Positions 6,030-14,324 are shown, counted from the first letter of the stretch. The stretch is DNA of 21,089 bases from Chloroflexota bacterium (GCA_005880755.1 VBGV01000021.1:1-21089); one strand, 5' to 3'. Numbers and translations are program-made. Notes: generated by a model from the letters alone, not told the origin.

Positions 6030-8465
6030 ATGAGCACGCCCATTCCGGGCGACGTCCTGCCGCTCTGGAATCCGGACATCCCGGGCGAGGAGATCACGAC
6101 CGGACGCCTCGGCATCCGGGTCCGTCCCGGCACGCCCGCCGCGGCCAAGGTCTTCGCCCTGGAGGCCCACGGAGGCGCCGAGCTGTTGCGCCAGGTGCTC
6201 CAGGAGCAGAAGCTCATCGACGGCACCTACACCATCGTCAAGCCCGAGAAGCCGCTCGAGTTCGTGGGCCAGGTCAGCACGACGCTCCTGACCGGGAAGC
6301 TCGGCCGGACACCCATGGGGCTGGCCCTCGAGATCAGCGACTGGCAGGAGCTCGAGGGCACCTACGAGATGGAGAAGAACCGCCTCCGCCTGGGCTACCA
6401 GGAGCTCCACGTGGTCAAGGAGTGGGACGGCGACCTTGAAGGTTTCACCGCGATCGTCCTCCGCGAGCAGGCCAAGACCCACCCGATGCTCGACTCGACC
6501 ATGCGCTTCATCGAGCACCTGCGCGACTACCGCGAGAAGCTCGCCGAGGCCGCCGTCCGGCGCTACGAGGCGACCGAGCAGTGGATCGAATGCCCCAAGT
6601 GCGAGACCGAGGTGCCCACGTCGAACGGCATCCACTGCCCCAACTGCGGCGAGGACATGCGCGGCGGCGAGTACGTGCGCGCGATCCTGCACCTGGTCGA
6701 CGATGCCGACGGGCGGATCTATCGGGGCATCGATTCGCTGACTGTGCGCTCCGCCGGCTTCCCCGAGTACCGGGGCATGGCGCTCGACCGCATCCAGGGC
6801 TCGAACCTGTGGGTCAGCTTCAGGCGTTACGACCCGCTGCCGGACGAGGGCATAGTGCTGCCCACGGCGAGCGTGGAGATGTTCGAAGCCCAGCGCTCGG
6901 TCATCCGCCAGCTGCAGATCGGCAGCCCGCGCACGGGCGCGCTGGCCGCCGAGCTGGCCGACACCGGATGGCTGGGCACCCCGCCGCGAGTGCCGCTGGA
7001 CGGCAAGAAGGCGCACCACCTGCCCGATCCGAACGAAGAGCAGGCGGAGGCGGTGTCGCGCGTGATGGGCATGCGGCCGGGACAGCTCTATTTGATCCAG
7101 GGACCGCCCGGGACGGGCAAGACCACGGCCATCGTGGAGTCGATCCGGCGCATCCTGGGCCGCAACCCCAACGCCTCGATCCTCATGTCGTCGCACTCGA
7201 ACGACGCGGTCGACACCGGCCAGGAGCGACTCCTCGGCTTCTCCCACGTGCGCCAGGCCCGCATCGCGGAACCGGGCAAGGTGCCCCGCCGGCTGCGCCC
7301 CACGCTCGTCGAGAGCGACGACCTCGAGCCGTACAACCTCGTCGCGGGCACCTGCAACCGCCTGACCATCGACTCGCGGCTGCGTTTCAAGGTGTTCGAC
7401 TGGCTGATCCTCGACGAGGCCAACAAGGTCCGCGCCAACGAGGCGCTCGCGTTGATGCCGCTCGCCAAGCGCTGGGTCATGATCGGCGACCTCAACCAGC
7501 TGCCCCCCGTGATGGAGGAGGCGGCGTCGACCTTCAAGGTCGAGCAGCCGCTCGATGAGGTCGTCCGCGACGACAGCTTCTACGGCTGGATCTGGGACAA
7601 GGTGCCGACCGGCTCGAAGATCATGCTGCCGCGCCAGTACCGCATGCGAGAACCGATCGGCCGCGTCGTCTCGGACCTCTTTTACGGAGGCAAGCTCATC
7701 CACGAGGCGCCGCATCCGAGGATGCCGCTGCCCTGGCCCTTCGACCGCGAGCTGGTGTGGGTCGACACCGGGGCGCAGGACGAGTACCGCGATGCTCAGC
7801 GGTCGGTGGCGAACGAGTTCGAGGTCGCGCTCTGCAAGGACATCACGTCGATCATCCGCCGGCGCGTGCGCAAGGCCCACCTCGCCGTGATCGCGATGTA
7901 CAACTCGCAGGTCAACCGGCTGCAGGGCGCGCTCAAAGGCATCGTCCCGCCAGACGACATCGAGTCGGTCGACGCGTTCGAAGGACGGGAGTCGGATGGG
8001 GTGATTCTTTCGCTCGTGCGCTCCAACGACCGCGCCGCGATCGGCTTCCTGAACGACCCCAACCGGGTCAACGTCGCCATCTCCCGCGCCAAGAAGCTGC
8101 TCGTCATCGTCGGCGATTCCAAGACGGTGATCGGCGGCGCGCCCGAGCTGTTCGGCCCGCTCTTCGAGCACTGCAAGGAGGAGGGCCTGGTGGCCGGGGT
8201 CGGCGCGGTGGTGACGGCGTGCCAGCGCGTGGGCATCCGCTCCCAGGTCCAGCGCCTGTCCCGGCCCCACCGCGGCGACCGCCGGACGAGGCGCCGGCGT
8301 CGGGGCCGCGTGGCGGAAGACACCGCGAACGGTGAGACGGCGATCTCGCCGAACGGCGCGGAACCGGTGCTGGACGCGGCCGGCAGCGAGGCTTCGACCA
8401 ACGGCGCGACGGCGCCTCAGGCCGAACCGGCGCCGATCGAGGCTCAAACCGACTCGGATTCCTGA
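6030..8465 (+). CDS. Stand-alone SF1 (DNA2/UPF1-like) helicase with zinc ribbon
   Basis: An 811-residue superfamily-1 helicase of the AAA_11/AAA_12 (DNA2/NAM7/UPF1-like) type, acting on DNA or RNA with ATP. The N-terminal 330 residues are not a family I can name. They contain a zinc ribbon with Cys188, 191, 203 and 206 (CPKC...CPNC). The helicase core has Walker A GPPGTGKT (358-365), Walker B LILDEAN (459-465, DEAN instead of the commoner DEAG/DEAS/DEAQ), motif III GDLNQLPP (486-493), PRQYRMRE (about 534-541), motif V VDAFEGRESDGVI and motif VI NRVNVAISRAK (678-688). An Arg-rich patch (about 745-761) and a disordered Ala/Pro/Glu-rich tail complete it. ATG at 6030 is the first good start; no clear Shine-Dalgarno site is seen. 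No nuclease domain or partner gene is adjacent. Role unknown, possibly repair or RNA handling. Confidence 0.88.
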   Translation: MSTPIPGDVLPLWNPDIPGEEITTGRLGIRVRPGTPAAAKVFALEAHGGAELLRQVLQEQKLIDGTYTIVKPEKPLEFVGQVSTTLLTGKLGRTPMGLALEISDWQELEGTYEMEKNRLRLGYQELHVVKEWDGDLEGFTAIVLREQAKTHPMLDSTMRFIEHLRDYREKLAEAAVRRYEATEQWIECPKCETEVPTSNGIHCPNCGEDMRGGEYVRAILHLVDDADGRIYRGIDSLTVRSAGFPEYRGMALDRIQGSNLWVSFRRYDPLPDEGIVLPTASVEMFEAQRSVIRQLQIGSPRTGALAAELADTGWLGTPPRVPLDGKKAHHLPDPNEEQAEAVSRVMGMRPGQLYLIQGPPGTGKTTAIVESIRRILGRNPNASILMSSHSNDAVDTGQERLLGFSHVRQARIAEPGKVPRRLRPTLVESDDLEPYNLVAGTCNRLTIDSRLRFKVFDWLILDEANKVRANEALALMPLAKRWVMIGDLNQLPPVMEEAASTFKVEQPLDEVVRDDSFYGWIWDKVPTGSKIMLPRQYRMREPIGRVVSDLFYGGKLIHEAPHPRMPLPWPFDRELVWVDTGAQDEYRDAQRSVANEFEVALCKDITSIIRRRVRKAHLAVIAMYNSQVNRLQGALKGIVPPDDIESVDAFEGRESDGVILSLVRSNDRAAIGFLNDPNRVNVAISRAKKLLVIVGDSKTVIGGAPELFGPLFEHCKEEGLVAGVGAVVTACQRVGIRSQVQRLSRPHRGDRRTRRRRRGRVAEDTANGETAISPNGAEPVLDAAGSEASTNGATAPQAEPAPIEAQTDSDS

Positions 8466-8474
8466 ACGGCCGAT

Positions 8475-8480
8475 TAAGCT
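8475..8480 (+). promoter_or_regulatory. Putative -10 element before the HIT gene
   Basis: TAAGCT within CGATTAAGCTTCTGGTC, 12 nt before the TTG start. The extended block GATTAAnCTTCTnGTC recurs at the same distance from the start of the GNAT gene at 13347. No -35 is recognisable. If it is used, the mRNA would have almost no leader. There is no Shine-Dalgarno site before this start, which agrees with that idea. Confidence 0.35.
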
Positions 8481-8492
8481 TCTGGTCGAAAA

Positions 8493-8933
8493 TTGAGCGA
8501 CCACTGCGTCTTCTGCGAGATTCTGCGGGGCGAGTCTCCCGCGAGCTTCACCTACCAGGACGACAGCGTGGTCGCGTTCATGGACGTCCAGCCGATCACG
8601 CACGGCCACATGCTCGTGGTCCCGCGTGAGCACGCGGTCCTGATGGCAGACCTCAACGAGACCGCGGCCATGCGCACGTTCAAGGTGGCGCGAAGGCTGG
8701 CCGCACTAGTGCGCCACACGCTCGGCGCAGCTGGCGTGAACCTGTTCGTCGCCGACGGCGAGGTCGCGTTCCAGGACGTGCCGCATTTTCACGTCCACGT
8801 CATCCCGCGCTATCCGAAGGACGGTTTCGGGCTGACGTTCCCGCACTCCTACGAGCACCCGCCCGCGCGCGCCCAGCTCGACGCGATCGCCGCCGCGATC
8901 CGTGCCGCGAGCACGCCCGCACCTACGGCGTGA
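8493..8933 (+). CDS. HIT-family nucleotide hydrolase/transferase
   Basis: A 146-residue histidine-triad protein, a cytoplasmic dimer that hydrolyses or transfers nucleotide phosphates (AMP-lysine, adenylates or dinucleoside polyphosphates). The triad is HFHVHV with His98, His100 and His102. The N-terminal C-x2-C (Cys5, Cys8 in HCVFCEIL) together with later histidines is the usual zinc site of the Hint/HinT-like branch. THGHMLVVPREH is the conserved middle. The TTG start is chosen because the family N-terminus begins right there and the frame has no better upstream start. No Shine-Dalgarno site is visible. The last 11 nt overlap the convergent lipoprotein gene. The natural substrate cannot be told from sequence. 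Confidence 0.92.
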   Translation: MSDHCVFCEILRGESPASFTYQDDSVVAFMDVQPITHGHMLVVPREHAVLMADLNETAAMRTFKVARRLAALVRHTLGAAGVNLFVADGEVAFQDVPHFHVHVIPRYPKDGFGLTFPHSYEHPPARAQLDAIAAAIRAASTPAPTA

Positions 8934-9342
8934 CGGTCACTTTCAGCGAGTAGACGGCCAGGTACATCGGACACGCCTGACCGGGCGAGCAGTTCGGTGA
9001 GGCATTCGATGTGATCTCGGCCTGGCCCGCCTGCTTGGCTTCGAAGCCCGCCAGCGTCACGCCGCGCGCGGCAGTGGCTGCGGGGTCGACGGTGGGCGAC
9101 AGCACCGATGTGTCATGCGACTCCGGATGCGACCAGTTGTTCATTCCGTTGGGTGCGTGCAGCACGACCTCGAGCTTCTGGCCGGGGTGCATCGTCACCG
9201 TGTGGTCGTTCTCGGTGACCGTCACGTCGAATCCCATACCTTCGCTCGGAGTTGGACTCGGATTCGAACCCGGACCGATGCCGGTTGCGCCGCAAGCAAC
9301 GGCCAGCATCCCGATCGCAGCCAGAAGCACCAATTTCTGCAC
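8923..9342 (-). CDS. Small lipoprotein with chagasin-like or other beta-sandwich domain
   Basis: A 139-residue exported lipoprotein of uncertain function. The signal is MQKLVLLAAIGMLAVAC, with lipobox AVAC and lipidated Cys17, followed by a short Pro/Ser/Thr linker. The rest is beta-rich: VTVTENDHTVTMHPGQKLEVV, then NNWSHPESHD, AGFEAKQAGQAEI, a two-cysteine loop SPNCSPGQACP that could form a disulfide, and a final YSLKVTV strand. The order (G-x-L-V-L, Trp-containing loop, then aggregated strand ending in V-T-V) recalls chagasin-type protease inhibitors (I42) and other Ig-like folds. The chagasin motifs are not intact, so I would not call it an inhibitor. The start GTG gives the perfect signal; the convergent HIT gene overlaps its stop by 11 nt. 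Confidence 0.75.
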   Translation of the reverse strand: MQKLVLLAAIGMLAVACGATGIGPGSNPSPTPSEGMGFDVTVTENDHTVTMHPGQKLEVVLHAPNGMNNWSHPESHDTSVLSPTVDPAATAARGVTLAGFEAKQAGQAEITSNASPNCSPGQACPMYLAVYSLKVTVTP

Positions 9343-9389
9343 TTCAGTATCCGAAACGCGCCTCCCGTCGTTGGGGTAACTCGTGACGA

Positions 9390-9395
9390 TAAGAT
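9390..9395 (+). promoter_or_regulatory. Putative -10 element before the propeller lipoprotein gene
   Basis: TAAGAT, within GACGATAAGATCGC, ends 9 nt before the ATG at 9405. This spacing would place the transcription start at or next to the start codon (leaderless). TTGGGG at 9371-9376 is present, but 13 nt away, too close for a standard -35. Supported only by its resemblance to the elements at 10860, 13329 and 17291. Confidence 0.4.
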
Positions 9396-9404
9396 CGCTT
9401 GCTC

Positions 9405-10862
9405 ATGCCTAAATTTACTGCCGCGCTTGCGGCCGCCCTGCTCCTGACCGCGTGCAGCGGCAAGACTGCAGCTCCGGTCCACTCACCCACGCCGCTGACA
9501 GGCGCCCTCGACCATGGACTGATCGCTTACGTCGCCGACGGCGGGGTCGGCGTGCTTGATCCGGCGACGGGCAAGCCCACGATCGTCGCCCCGCTGCAGT
9601 CGGGGACTTTTCGCGTCGCCGGCCCAGTGTGGGCGCCGGCTCCCAATGTCGATCATCCGGTCCTCTATTTCACGGTGCACGACGACCGGCCCCCCGAAAG
9701 GCGGACGACCGCCGGCGTCGTTCCATACGACTGGCTGTTTCGGGTCGACCCGTTCGCCGGGACGATCGAGCCCATCGCGGCGTCGCAGGACTCGCAGAGC
9801 AACGGCCCGATCGGGCTCGTCGCCAACGCGCACTACCTGGCACTGACCGTCGGCTGCTGCACGACCTATGAGGTCGACGCGCTGGACCTGACGCAGGCGG
9901 CCGGGCCATTGAAGGTACTGTCGAAGCCGCCCTCGCAAGCGGCCTTCTTCACCGAGGGCGCCGTGCCCGGAAGCTCGGGCCTGCTTGCGGTGCGCGCATT
10001 CGGCACCGGGTCGTGGTACTGGATGAATGCCGACGCGGGAGTGCTGAATCCGTTTCCGCTGGCGCTCGGACCCGACGACGGACCGATCGCGATCAGCGCC
10101 GACGGAACGATGGTCGCGGTTGCCTTGCCGGACCACGGCGCGGTCATCCAATCCATCAACAGCGCCCTGCCGGTCGCGTCGGCGAGCCCAAACGTCACCG
10201 CGGCGGCCACGACGCCCACGCCGTCGGCGCGCCCCAGCCCGACCGCGACGGCTGCATCCCCGAGGAAGGTCAACTCGAAGCTGCAGCACCCAGACGGCCT
10301 GGCATGGAGCCCCGATGCGAAGCAGCTCGCTCTCGCGGTGAGCGGAGAGATCCAGGTTTACGACGCCGCTGCCGCTGACGGAACGGCGCCCGCCAAGAAA
10401 TATCTCGCCGGCGCCAATGTGGCCGGCGTCGCGTGGTCCGGTCCGATCAGCGACAGGACATACGCGATGGTGAAACCGAGCTCCGGCCCGCAGGCGATGG
10501 TGGATGCGCTGCTCACCGCCACCAGCCTGCCCGCCCAAGCGGACACGCCCGCCAACCGGCCGCTGACGAAGGTCTATCTGTGGCGATTCGATTCGACCAA
10601 GACGTCCCCCATCGAGTCGATCACCGACGCCACACCGGCTGTGCTCGCGACCTACCCGCCGTTGAACGCCGGGGTGCTGTTCCATCACTGGGGGCCGATC
10701 GAGTCTTGGGCCCTGCTGGGCGGCTGCTATCGATACCGCGTCGTGATCACGGGGAGCGTGACGCCGACGGCCACGACATTTGGGCTGGGCGGCAACATGC
10801 TGTGCTCGGCCAAGCCGTCACCGACGCCGAGCACGACCGCCGGCCCCTCTCACTCCCCCTAG
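9405..10862 (+). CDS. Lipoprotein with beta-propeller-like repeats
   Basis: A 485-residue exported lipoprotein. The signal MPKFTAALAAALLLTAC ends in a good lipobox (LTAC; Cys17), then a Pro/Thr/Ser linker. The body contains recurring propeller-like strands: GLIAYVADGGVGVLD, PIAISADGTMVAVAL and DGLAWSPDAKQLALAV, which resemble WD40/TolB blades. A low-complexity Ser/Pro/Thr/Ala stretch (about residues 260-285) separates the two halves, and a second such tail ends the protein. I cannot name an enzyme activity; a surface sensor, binding or scaffold role is inference. A TTG six nt upstream (9399) is in frame, but ATG at 9405 gives the cleaner signal peptide and fits the TAAGAT element. The stop overlaps the TAGGAT element of the next gene. 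Confidence 0.8.
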   Translation: MPKFTAALAAALLLTACSGKTAAPVHSPTPLTGALDHGLIAYVADGGVGVLDPATGKPTIVAPLQSGTFRVAGPVWAPAPNVDHPVLYFTVHDDRPPERRTTAGVVPYDWLFRVDPFAGTIEPIAASQDSQSNGPIGLVANAHYLALTVGCCTTYEVDALDLTQAAGPLKVLSKPPSQAAFFTEGAVPGSSGLLAVRAFGTGSWYWMNADAGVLNPFPLALGPDDGPIAISADGTMVAVALPDHGAVIQSINSALPVASASPNVTAAATTPTPSARPSPTATAASPRKVNSKLQHPDGLAWSPDAKQLALAVSGEIQVYDAAAADGTAPAKKYLAGANVAGVAWSGPISDRTYAMVKPSSGPQAMVDALLTATSLPAQADTPANRPLTKVYLWRFDSTKTSPIESITDATPAVLATYPPLNAGVLFHHWGPIESWALLGGCYRYRVVITGSVTPTATTFGLGGNMLCSAKPSPTPSTTAGPSHSP

Positions 10863-10865
10863 GAT
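10860..10865 (+). promoter_or_regulatory. Putative -10 element for the acyl-CoA ligase, overlapping the upstream stop codon
   Basis: TAGGAT, whose first three bases are the TAG stop of the propeller lipoprotein, ends 7 nt before the GTG start at 10873. This matches the spacing seen before other genes of the window. No -35 is recognisable and the ligase has no Shine-Dalgarno sequence. Confidence 0.35.
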
Positions 10866-10872
10866 CAAGAGT

Positions 10873-12390
10873 GTGGAGTTCGACTTCCTGGCGATCCACG
10901 CCGAGTCGCTGCCCGACAAACCGGCCGTGATCTGTGGCGACGAAGTCCTCGATTTCGCGACCCTGAACCGGCGGGCGAGCCGCGTCGCGAACGCGTTCAC
11001 CGGCCTGGGCTGTCGCGAAGGAGACCGCGTGGCCTGGATGTCCTTCAACTCCATCGCGGGGGCCGAGATCGCCAGCGGGCTCCGGCGCGCGGGCCTCGTG
11101 ATCGTCCCCGTCAACTATCGCCTCCGCGGACCGGAGGTCGCCTACGTGCTCAATGACTCGGGCGCAAGAATCGCCGCCGCCGGGCCCGACCACGTCGAAG
11201 TCGTGGCCGCGGCATCCCCGGATGTGAAGGGCGACGTCCGTTTCATCGCCGTCGGGGAGAGGGTTCCGGCGGGGTGGCTTTCATACCGCGAGGTCGTCCA
11301 GGACGCGTCGGACGATTTCGACGCGGTCGGCAGTGCGCTCGGTGCTTCGATGATCTACACCTCCGGCACGACCGGGAATCCCAAAGGCGCGTGGCGGCCG
11401 CATGGGGTCGACATCGGCAACGTGCTGCAGGTCATCTCGATCTTCGAGCTTGCCCAGTCGGACGTCCATCTGATGTGCGGACCGGGCTATCACAGCGGCG
11501 TCGCGTTCTTCTCGGTCCTGCATCAGGTGCTCGGCGCGACCGTCGTCCTGCAACAGAAGTTCGACGCCGGCGACGCGCTGGACTTGGTCGAGCGCCATGG
11601 CGTGACCACGTCATTCATGGCGCCGACGCTCCTCCAGCGGCTCGTCGACGCGCAGGAGCGGAATCCACGCGATACGTCGTCGCTGCGCGCGATCATCCTC
11701 GGCGCCGCGCCCTGTCCCTACGTGTTGAAGGAGCGGGCCGAGGCCGTCTTCGGCCAGGTGCTGTGGGAGTTCTACGGCGCAACCGAGACGGGGGTCAACA
11801 CCGTGCTTCGGCCCGAGGACCAGCTGCGCAAGCCTGGCTCATGCGGCACGGCGGTGCCCGGCCAGGAGATCATGCTGGTCCGCGACGACGGCACCGAAGC
11901 CGGGATCGGCGAGCCCGGTGAGCTCATGGTCCGCAGCAGCTGGGTCGCCGAGTACTACAACCGGCCGGACGCGACGAGCCACAGCCTGCGCGACGGTTTC
12001 TTCTCCGTAGGCGACGTGGCGTATCGAGACGACGAGGGCTACTACTACATCTGCGACCGGCGGATCGACATGATCATCTCGGGCGGCGTGAACATCTATC
12101 CGGCCGAGGTCGAGGCTGTGCTTCACGCGCACCCGGGGGTGATGGACGCCGCGGTCATCGGCGTCCCGGACGACCAGTGGGGCGAGTCCGTGAAGGCCGT
12201 GGTGCAGCTGCGTCCCTCGATGCGCGCGACGGGCGACGATCTGATCAGCTTTTGCGGCGAACGGCTCGCGGGTTACAAGAAGCCGCGGTCGGTCGACTTC
12301 GTCGACGAGCTTCCGCGTGACGCGGCCGGCAAGCTGCTGAAACGAAAGCTCCGCGACGCCTACTGGGCGGGTGCGGGCCGCAAGGTCTGA
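10873..12390 (+). CDS. Acyl-CoA ligase (ANL adenylate-forming family)
   Basis: A 505-residue AMP-forming CoA ligase that activates a carboxylic acid, probably a fatty acid, via an acyl-adenylate to the CoA thioester. Motifs in order: the P-loop YTSGTTGNPKG (about 161-171), the A5 motif EFYGATETG (about 299-307), VGDVAYRDDEGYYYICDR with the hinge region, SGGVNIYPAEVE, and PRDAAGKLLKRKL with the C-terminal catalytic lysine. All are intact, so the enzyme looks active. The chain is nearly full length for the family. GTG at 10873 is chosen because the family alignment begins there; the frame continues upstream, overlapping the lipoprotein gene in another frame, which is a shadow. The acyl substrate is unknown. 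A thioesterase lies 2 kb downstream, but no clear pathway is formed. Confidence 0.93.
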   Translation: MEFDFLAIHAESLPDKPAVICGDEVLDFATLNRRASRVANAFTGLGCREGDRVAWMSFNSIAGAEIASGLRRAGLVIVPVNYRLRGPEVAYVLNDSGARIAAAGPDHVEVVAAASPDVKGDVRFIAVGERVPAGWLSYREVVQDASDDFDAVGSALGASMIYTSGTTGNPKGAWRPHGVDIGNVLQVISIFELAQSDVHLMCGPGYHSGVAFFSVLHQVLGATVVLQQKFDAGDALDLVERHGVTTSFMAPTLLQRLVDAQERNPRDTSSLRAIILGAAPCPYVLKERAEAVFGQVLWEFYGATETGVNTVLRPEDQLRKPGSCGTAVPGQEIMLVRDDGTEAGIGEPGELMVRSSWVAEYYNRPDATSHSLRDGFFSVGDVAYRDDEGYYYICDRRIDMIISGGVNIYPAEVEAVLHAHPGVMDAAVIGVPDDQWGESVKAVVQLRPSMRATGDDLISFCGERLAGYKKPRSVDFVDELPRDAAGKLLKRKLRDAYWAGAGRKV

Positions 12391-12393
12391 GCG

Positions 12394-13293
12394 CTACGAC
12401 AGCAGCGGGAGCACGAACTCAAGCGAGCGGCTGATCCGCCCCAGCGGCCGGTCGTCGGCGGTGGCGAGCCGCGCGTCCTGCTGCAGCGTGTACCAGCCCC
12501 CATAGTTGCTGCCCCGCAACGCCTCGGTCACCCTCGCCACGTCCGCCCCGCCCTCGCCGATCGGCGTGTACAGGTTGCGGGACACCGCGTCCTTGTAGTC
12601 GAGTGACAGGTCGCGCACGCGCCGCGCCAGGTCGAGGTCGACGTCGTTCAAATGGACGTGCTGGATGCGGCCGGCCGCGAGCTCGATCACTTCGACGGGA
12701 TCGGCGCCCGCGATGACGAGGTGAGCGATGTCGAGGCAGACGCCCGCCTCCGACCCGACCAGCAGCCGCTCGATCTCCTCCGGGCCCTGGATCGTGCTGC
12801 CGAACCGGGGCTGGACCGCGAGCTTGAGCCGGTGGCGGGCGCAGACGTGCTCGACCGAACCGATGAGGTGGAGCAGATGCGCCCACTGCGCGTTGGACAG
12901 CGTGTCGGGCCGCGTCGCGCCTGGGGTTCGCTCCGGGATGGCGGAAACCACCAGCGTGCTGCCGCCGATGGCGGAGAGCCAATGCGCGTGGCCGTCGATG
13001 TGCGCGAGCTCGGCCCCGCGGGTCTCGTGGTGGTGGAGGATCGCCTGCACCTCCCCAGCAACGACCTGGAGCCGGTGCCGCCGGAGCAGTGCCTTGGCGT
13101 GGTCGCTGCGGTCGGGCAGGAAGCCGGGAGGACCGGCGGTGACCGCCCCCTCGCCGACGGCCGCGGCTTCGGAAAGCACCCGCTCGGCGTCGATCTGGTG
13201 GCCCCAGTCGCCAGACTCGTTGATGCCCCAGCAGGCGGGCGCAAGGGCAAGCCGGTGCGCCGAGCGGGGACGCCGCCCCCGAAGCCCACCCAT
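12394..13293 (-). CDS. IolE-like xylose-isomerase-type TIM-barrel protein with altered active site
   Basis: A 299-residue protein of the AP-endonuclease-2/xylose isomerase-like TIM-barrel family, closest to inosose dehydratase (IolE). Matching parts are LAPACWGINESGDWGHQID with AERVLSEAAAVG, PPGFLPD near the N-terminus, VCLDIAHLVIAGADP, HVHLNDVDL and the final GEGGADVARVTEALRGSNYG. Two conserved blocks differ from those I expect: HPHxGT reads QPRFGS, and the last motif E-Q-D reads QQD. Loss of a metal ligand or catalytic Glu is therefore possible. ATG at 13293 has GGGGAG eight nt upstream; the alternative GTG at 13317 lies 7 nt below a TAATCT element and would give eight more residues. The gene is convergent with the acyl-CoA ligase. 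No other inositol gene is present, so the substrate is open. Confidence 0.72.
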   Translation of the reverse strand: MGGLRGRRPRSAHRLALAPACWGINESGDWGHQIDAERVLSEAAAVGEGAVTAGPPGFLPDRSDHAKALLRRHRLQVVAGEVQAILHHHETRGAELAHIDGHAHWLSAIGGSTLVVSAIPERTPGATRPDTLSNAQWAHLLHLIGSVEHVCARHRLKLAVQPRFGSTIQGPEEIERLLVGSEAGVCLDIAHLVIAGADPVEVIELAAGRIQHVHLNDVDLDLARRVRDLSLDYKDAVSRNLYTPIGEGGADVARVTEALRGSNYGGWYTLQQDARLATADDRPLGRISRSLEFVLPLLS

Positions 13294-13323
13294 GCCCCGC
13301 ACTCCCCGGGCAATCACGGCGGG

Positions 13324-13335
13324 AAGATTAACCTT
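13324..13335. promoter_or_regulatory. Near-palindromic, possibly bidirectional -10 element between IolE-like and tandem GNAT genes
   Basis: AAGATTAACCTT reads as AAGGTTAATCTT on the other strand (5 of 6 base pairs symmetrical, TTAA centre). On the - strand TAATCT lies 7 nt before GTG 13317; on the + strand TAACCT lies 12 nt before ATG 13347. The only 29-30 nt of non-coding DNA between the divergent genes must hold both promoters. A TTGACT hexamer on the - strand (13339-13344) is only 8 nt from TAATCT, too close for a standard -35. Confidence 0.4.
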
Positions 13336-13346
13336 CTAGTCAACGG

Positions 13347-14324
13347 ATGCCCGGCACGACTTTTCAGCTCGAACTTCGCCCCGCCACCCTGGACGGCGCG
13401 GGCCTCGTGGCCGACCTCGAGACACTGCGCAACCCCGACGAGCCGCGCGACCCGGTGCTGCTGCGCCATTGGTGGCTGATGACTGAAGAGCTCCAGAAGT
13501 GCATACGTTGCATCGACATTCGCGAAGGCCGCGCGATCGCATACGTCTCGGCCAGCCACGAGCTGTGGCATCAGGCCGAGCCGCGCTTCGGCGTGGTCCG
13601 GCCAGCGCTGCATCCCGATGTCTGGTCGGCGGAGCGATATGCGGATCTCGTCAACGTGGCCGAGGAATGGCTGCGGAAGGAAGACGCCGCGACCGCCGTG
13701 GCGCGAATCCGCGAAGACTTCGACCAGGAGATCGCCACGCTGGAACATCTCGGTTATCGCGAGGACCGGCGGATGCGGATCTCCGAACTCGACCTCACCG
13801 CGAACCGCCGCAGGCTCATTGCCACTCGAGAGACGACCAGGCGCCGCATGAAGGAACAGGGGGTAGCTCTGCATCCGCTGAGCGCCGATCCAGATCCCGA
13901 GAAGTTCCGCAAGTTATATGAGATGTCGATCGAGTCAGAAAAGGACATTCCCACGACGGTGCCCTGGCGGGTGCTGGACCTCGCCGAATGGAAACGCTTC
14001 TGGTTCGACGATCCCGCGATTCGCGAAGACAGATACTGGATCGCGCGCGAGGGCGACGCGATAGTCGGGACATCTGTCCTCGAGTATCCCGTCGTGCGCG
14101 GCATGCCATGGACCGCGTACACCGGAACGTCACGGTCCGTCCGGGGCAGGGGCATCGCGCGCGCGCTGAAGTACGAATCAATCGGCCAGGCGATCGAGCT
14201 GGGCATGGACCGCGTGCGCACGAGCAACGACGCGGACAACCCGCCGATCCTCCGCATCAACGAGGAGATGGGCTACCGGCTCATCGCGCCAGTGATCGAG
14301 CTCCACCGGTCGCTCGAGACATGA
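13347..14324 (+). CDS. Tandem GNAT-domain acetyltransferase-like protein
   Basis: A 325-residue cytoplasmic protein with two GNAT-like halves. The first (about 1-150) is degenerate: it has the N-terminal LRPATLDG strand and an IREGRAIAYVSAS turn but no clean acetyl-CoA loop. The second (about 180-325) is complete, with REGDAIVGTSVLEYPV, the acetyl-CoA pyrophosphate motif SRSVRGRGIARALK (R-G-R-G-I-A) and NDADNPPILRINEEMGYRLI. This arrangement of one worn and one active domain is common in two-domain GNATs. The substrate cannot be told. The TGA stop overlaps the thioesterase ATG (ATGA), so both are likely one transcription unit. ATG at 13347 is 12 nt after the TAACCT element. Confidence 0.85.
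   Translation: MPGTTFQLELRPATLDGAGLVADLETLRNPDEPRDPVLLRHWWLMTEELQKCIRCIDIREGRAIAYVSASHELWHQAEPRFGVVRPALHPDVWSAERYADLVNVAEEWLRKEDAATAVARIREDFDQEIATLEHLGYREDRRMRISELDLTANRRRLIATRETTRRRMKEQGVALHPLSADPDPEKFRKLYEMSIESEKDIPTTVPWRVLDLAEWKRFWFDDPAIREDRYWIAREGDAIVGTSVLEYPVVRGMPWTAYTGTSRSVRGRGIARALKYESIGQAIELGMDRVRTSNDADNPPILRINEEMGYRLIAPVIELHRSLET

Noticed and set aside
5970..8633. An 887-codon open frame on the - strand across the helicase gene
   Set aside because: Its translation is Arg/Asp/His-rich with no domain, and it is the GC-rich antisense shadow of a helicase with a full set of motifs.
9483..10688. A 401-codon open frame on the - strand across the propeller lipoprotein
   Set aside because: Antisense shadow; the + strand gene has a lipobox and propeller strands, the - strand frame has none.
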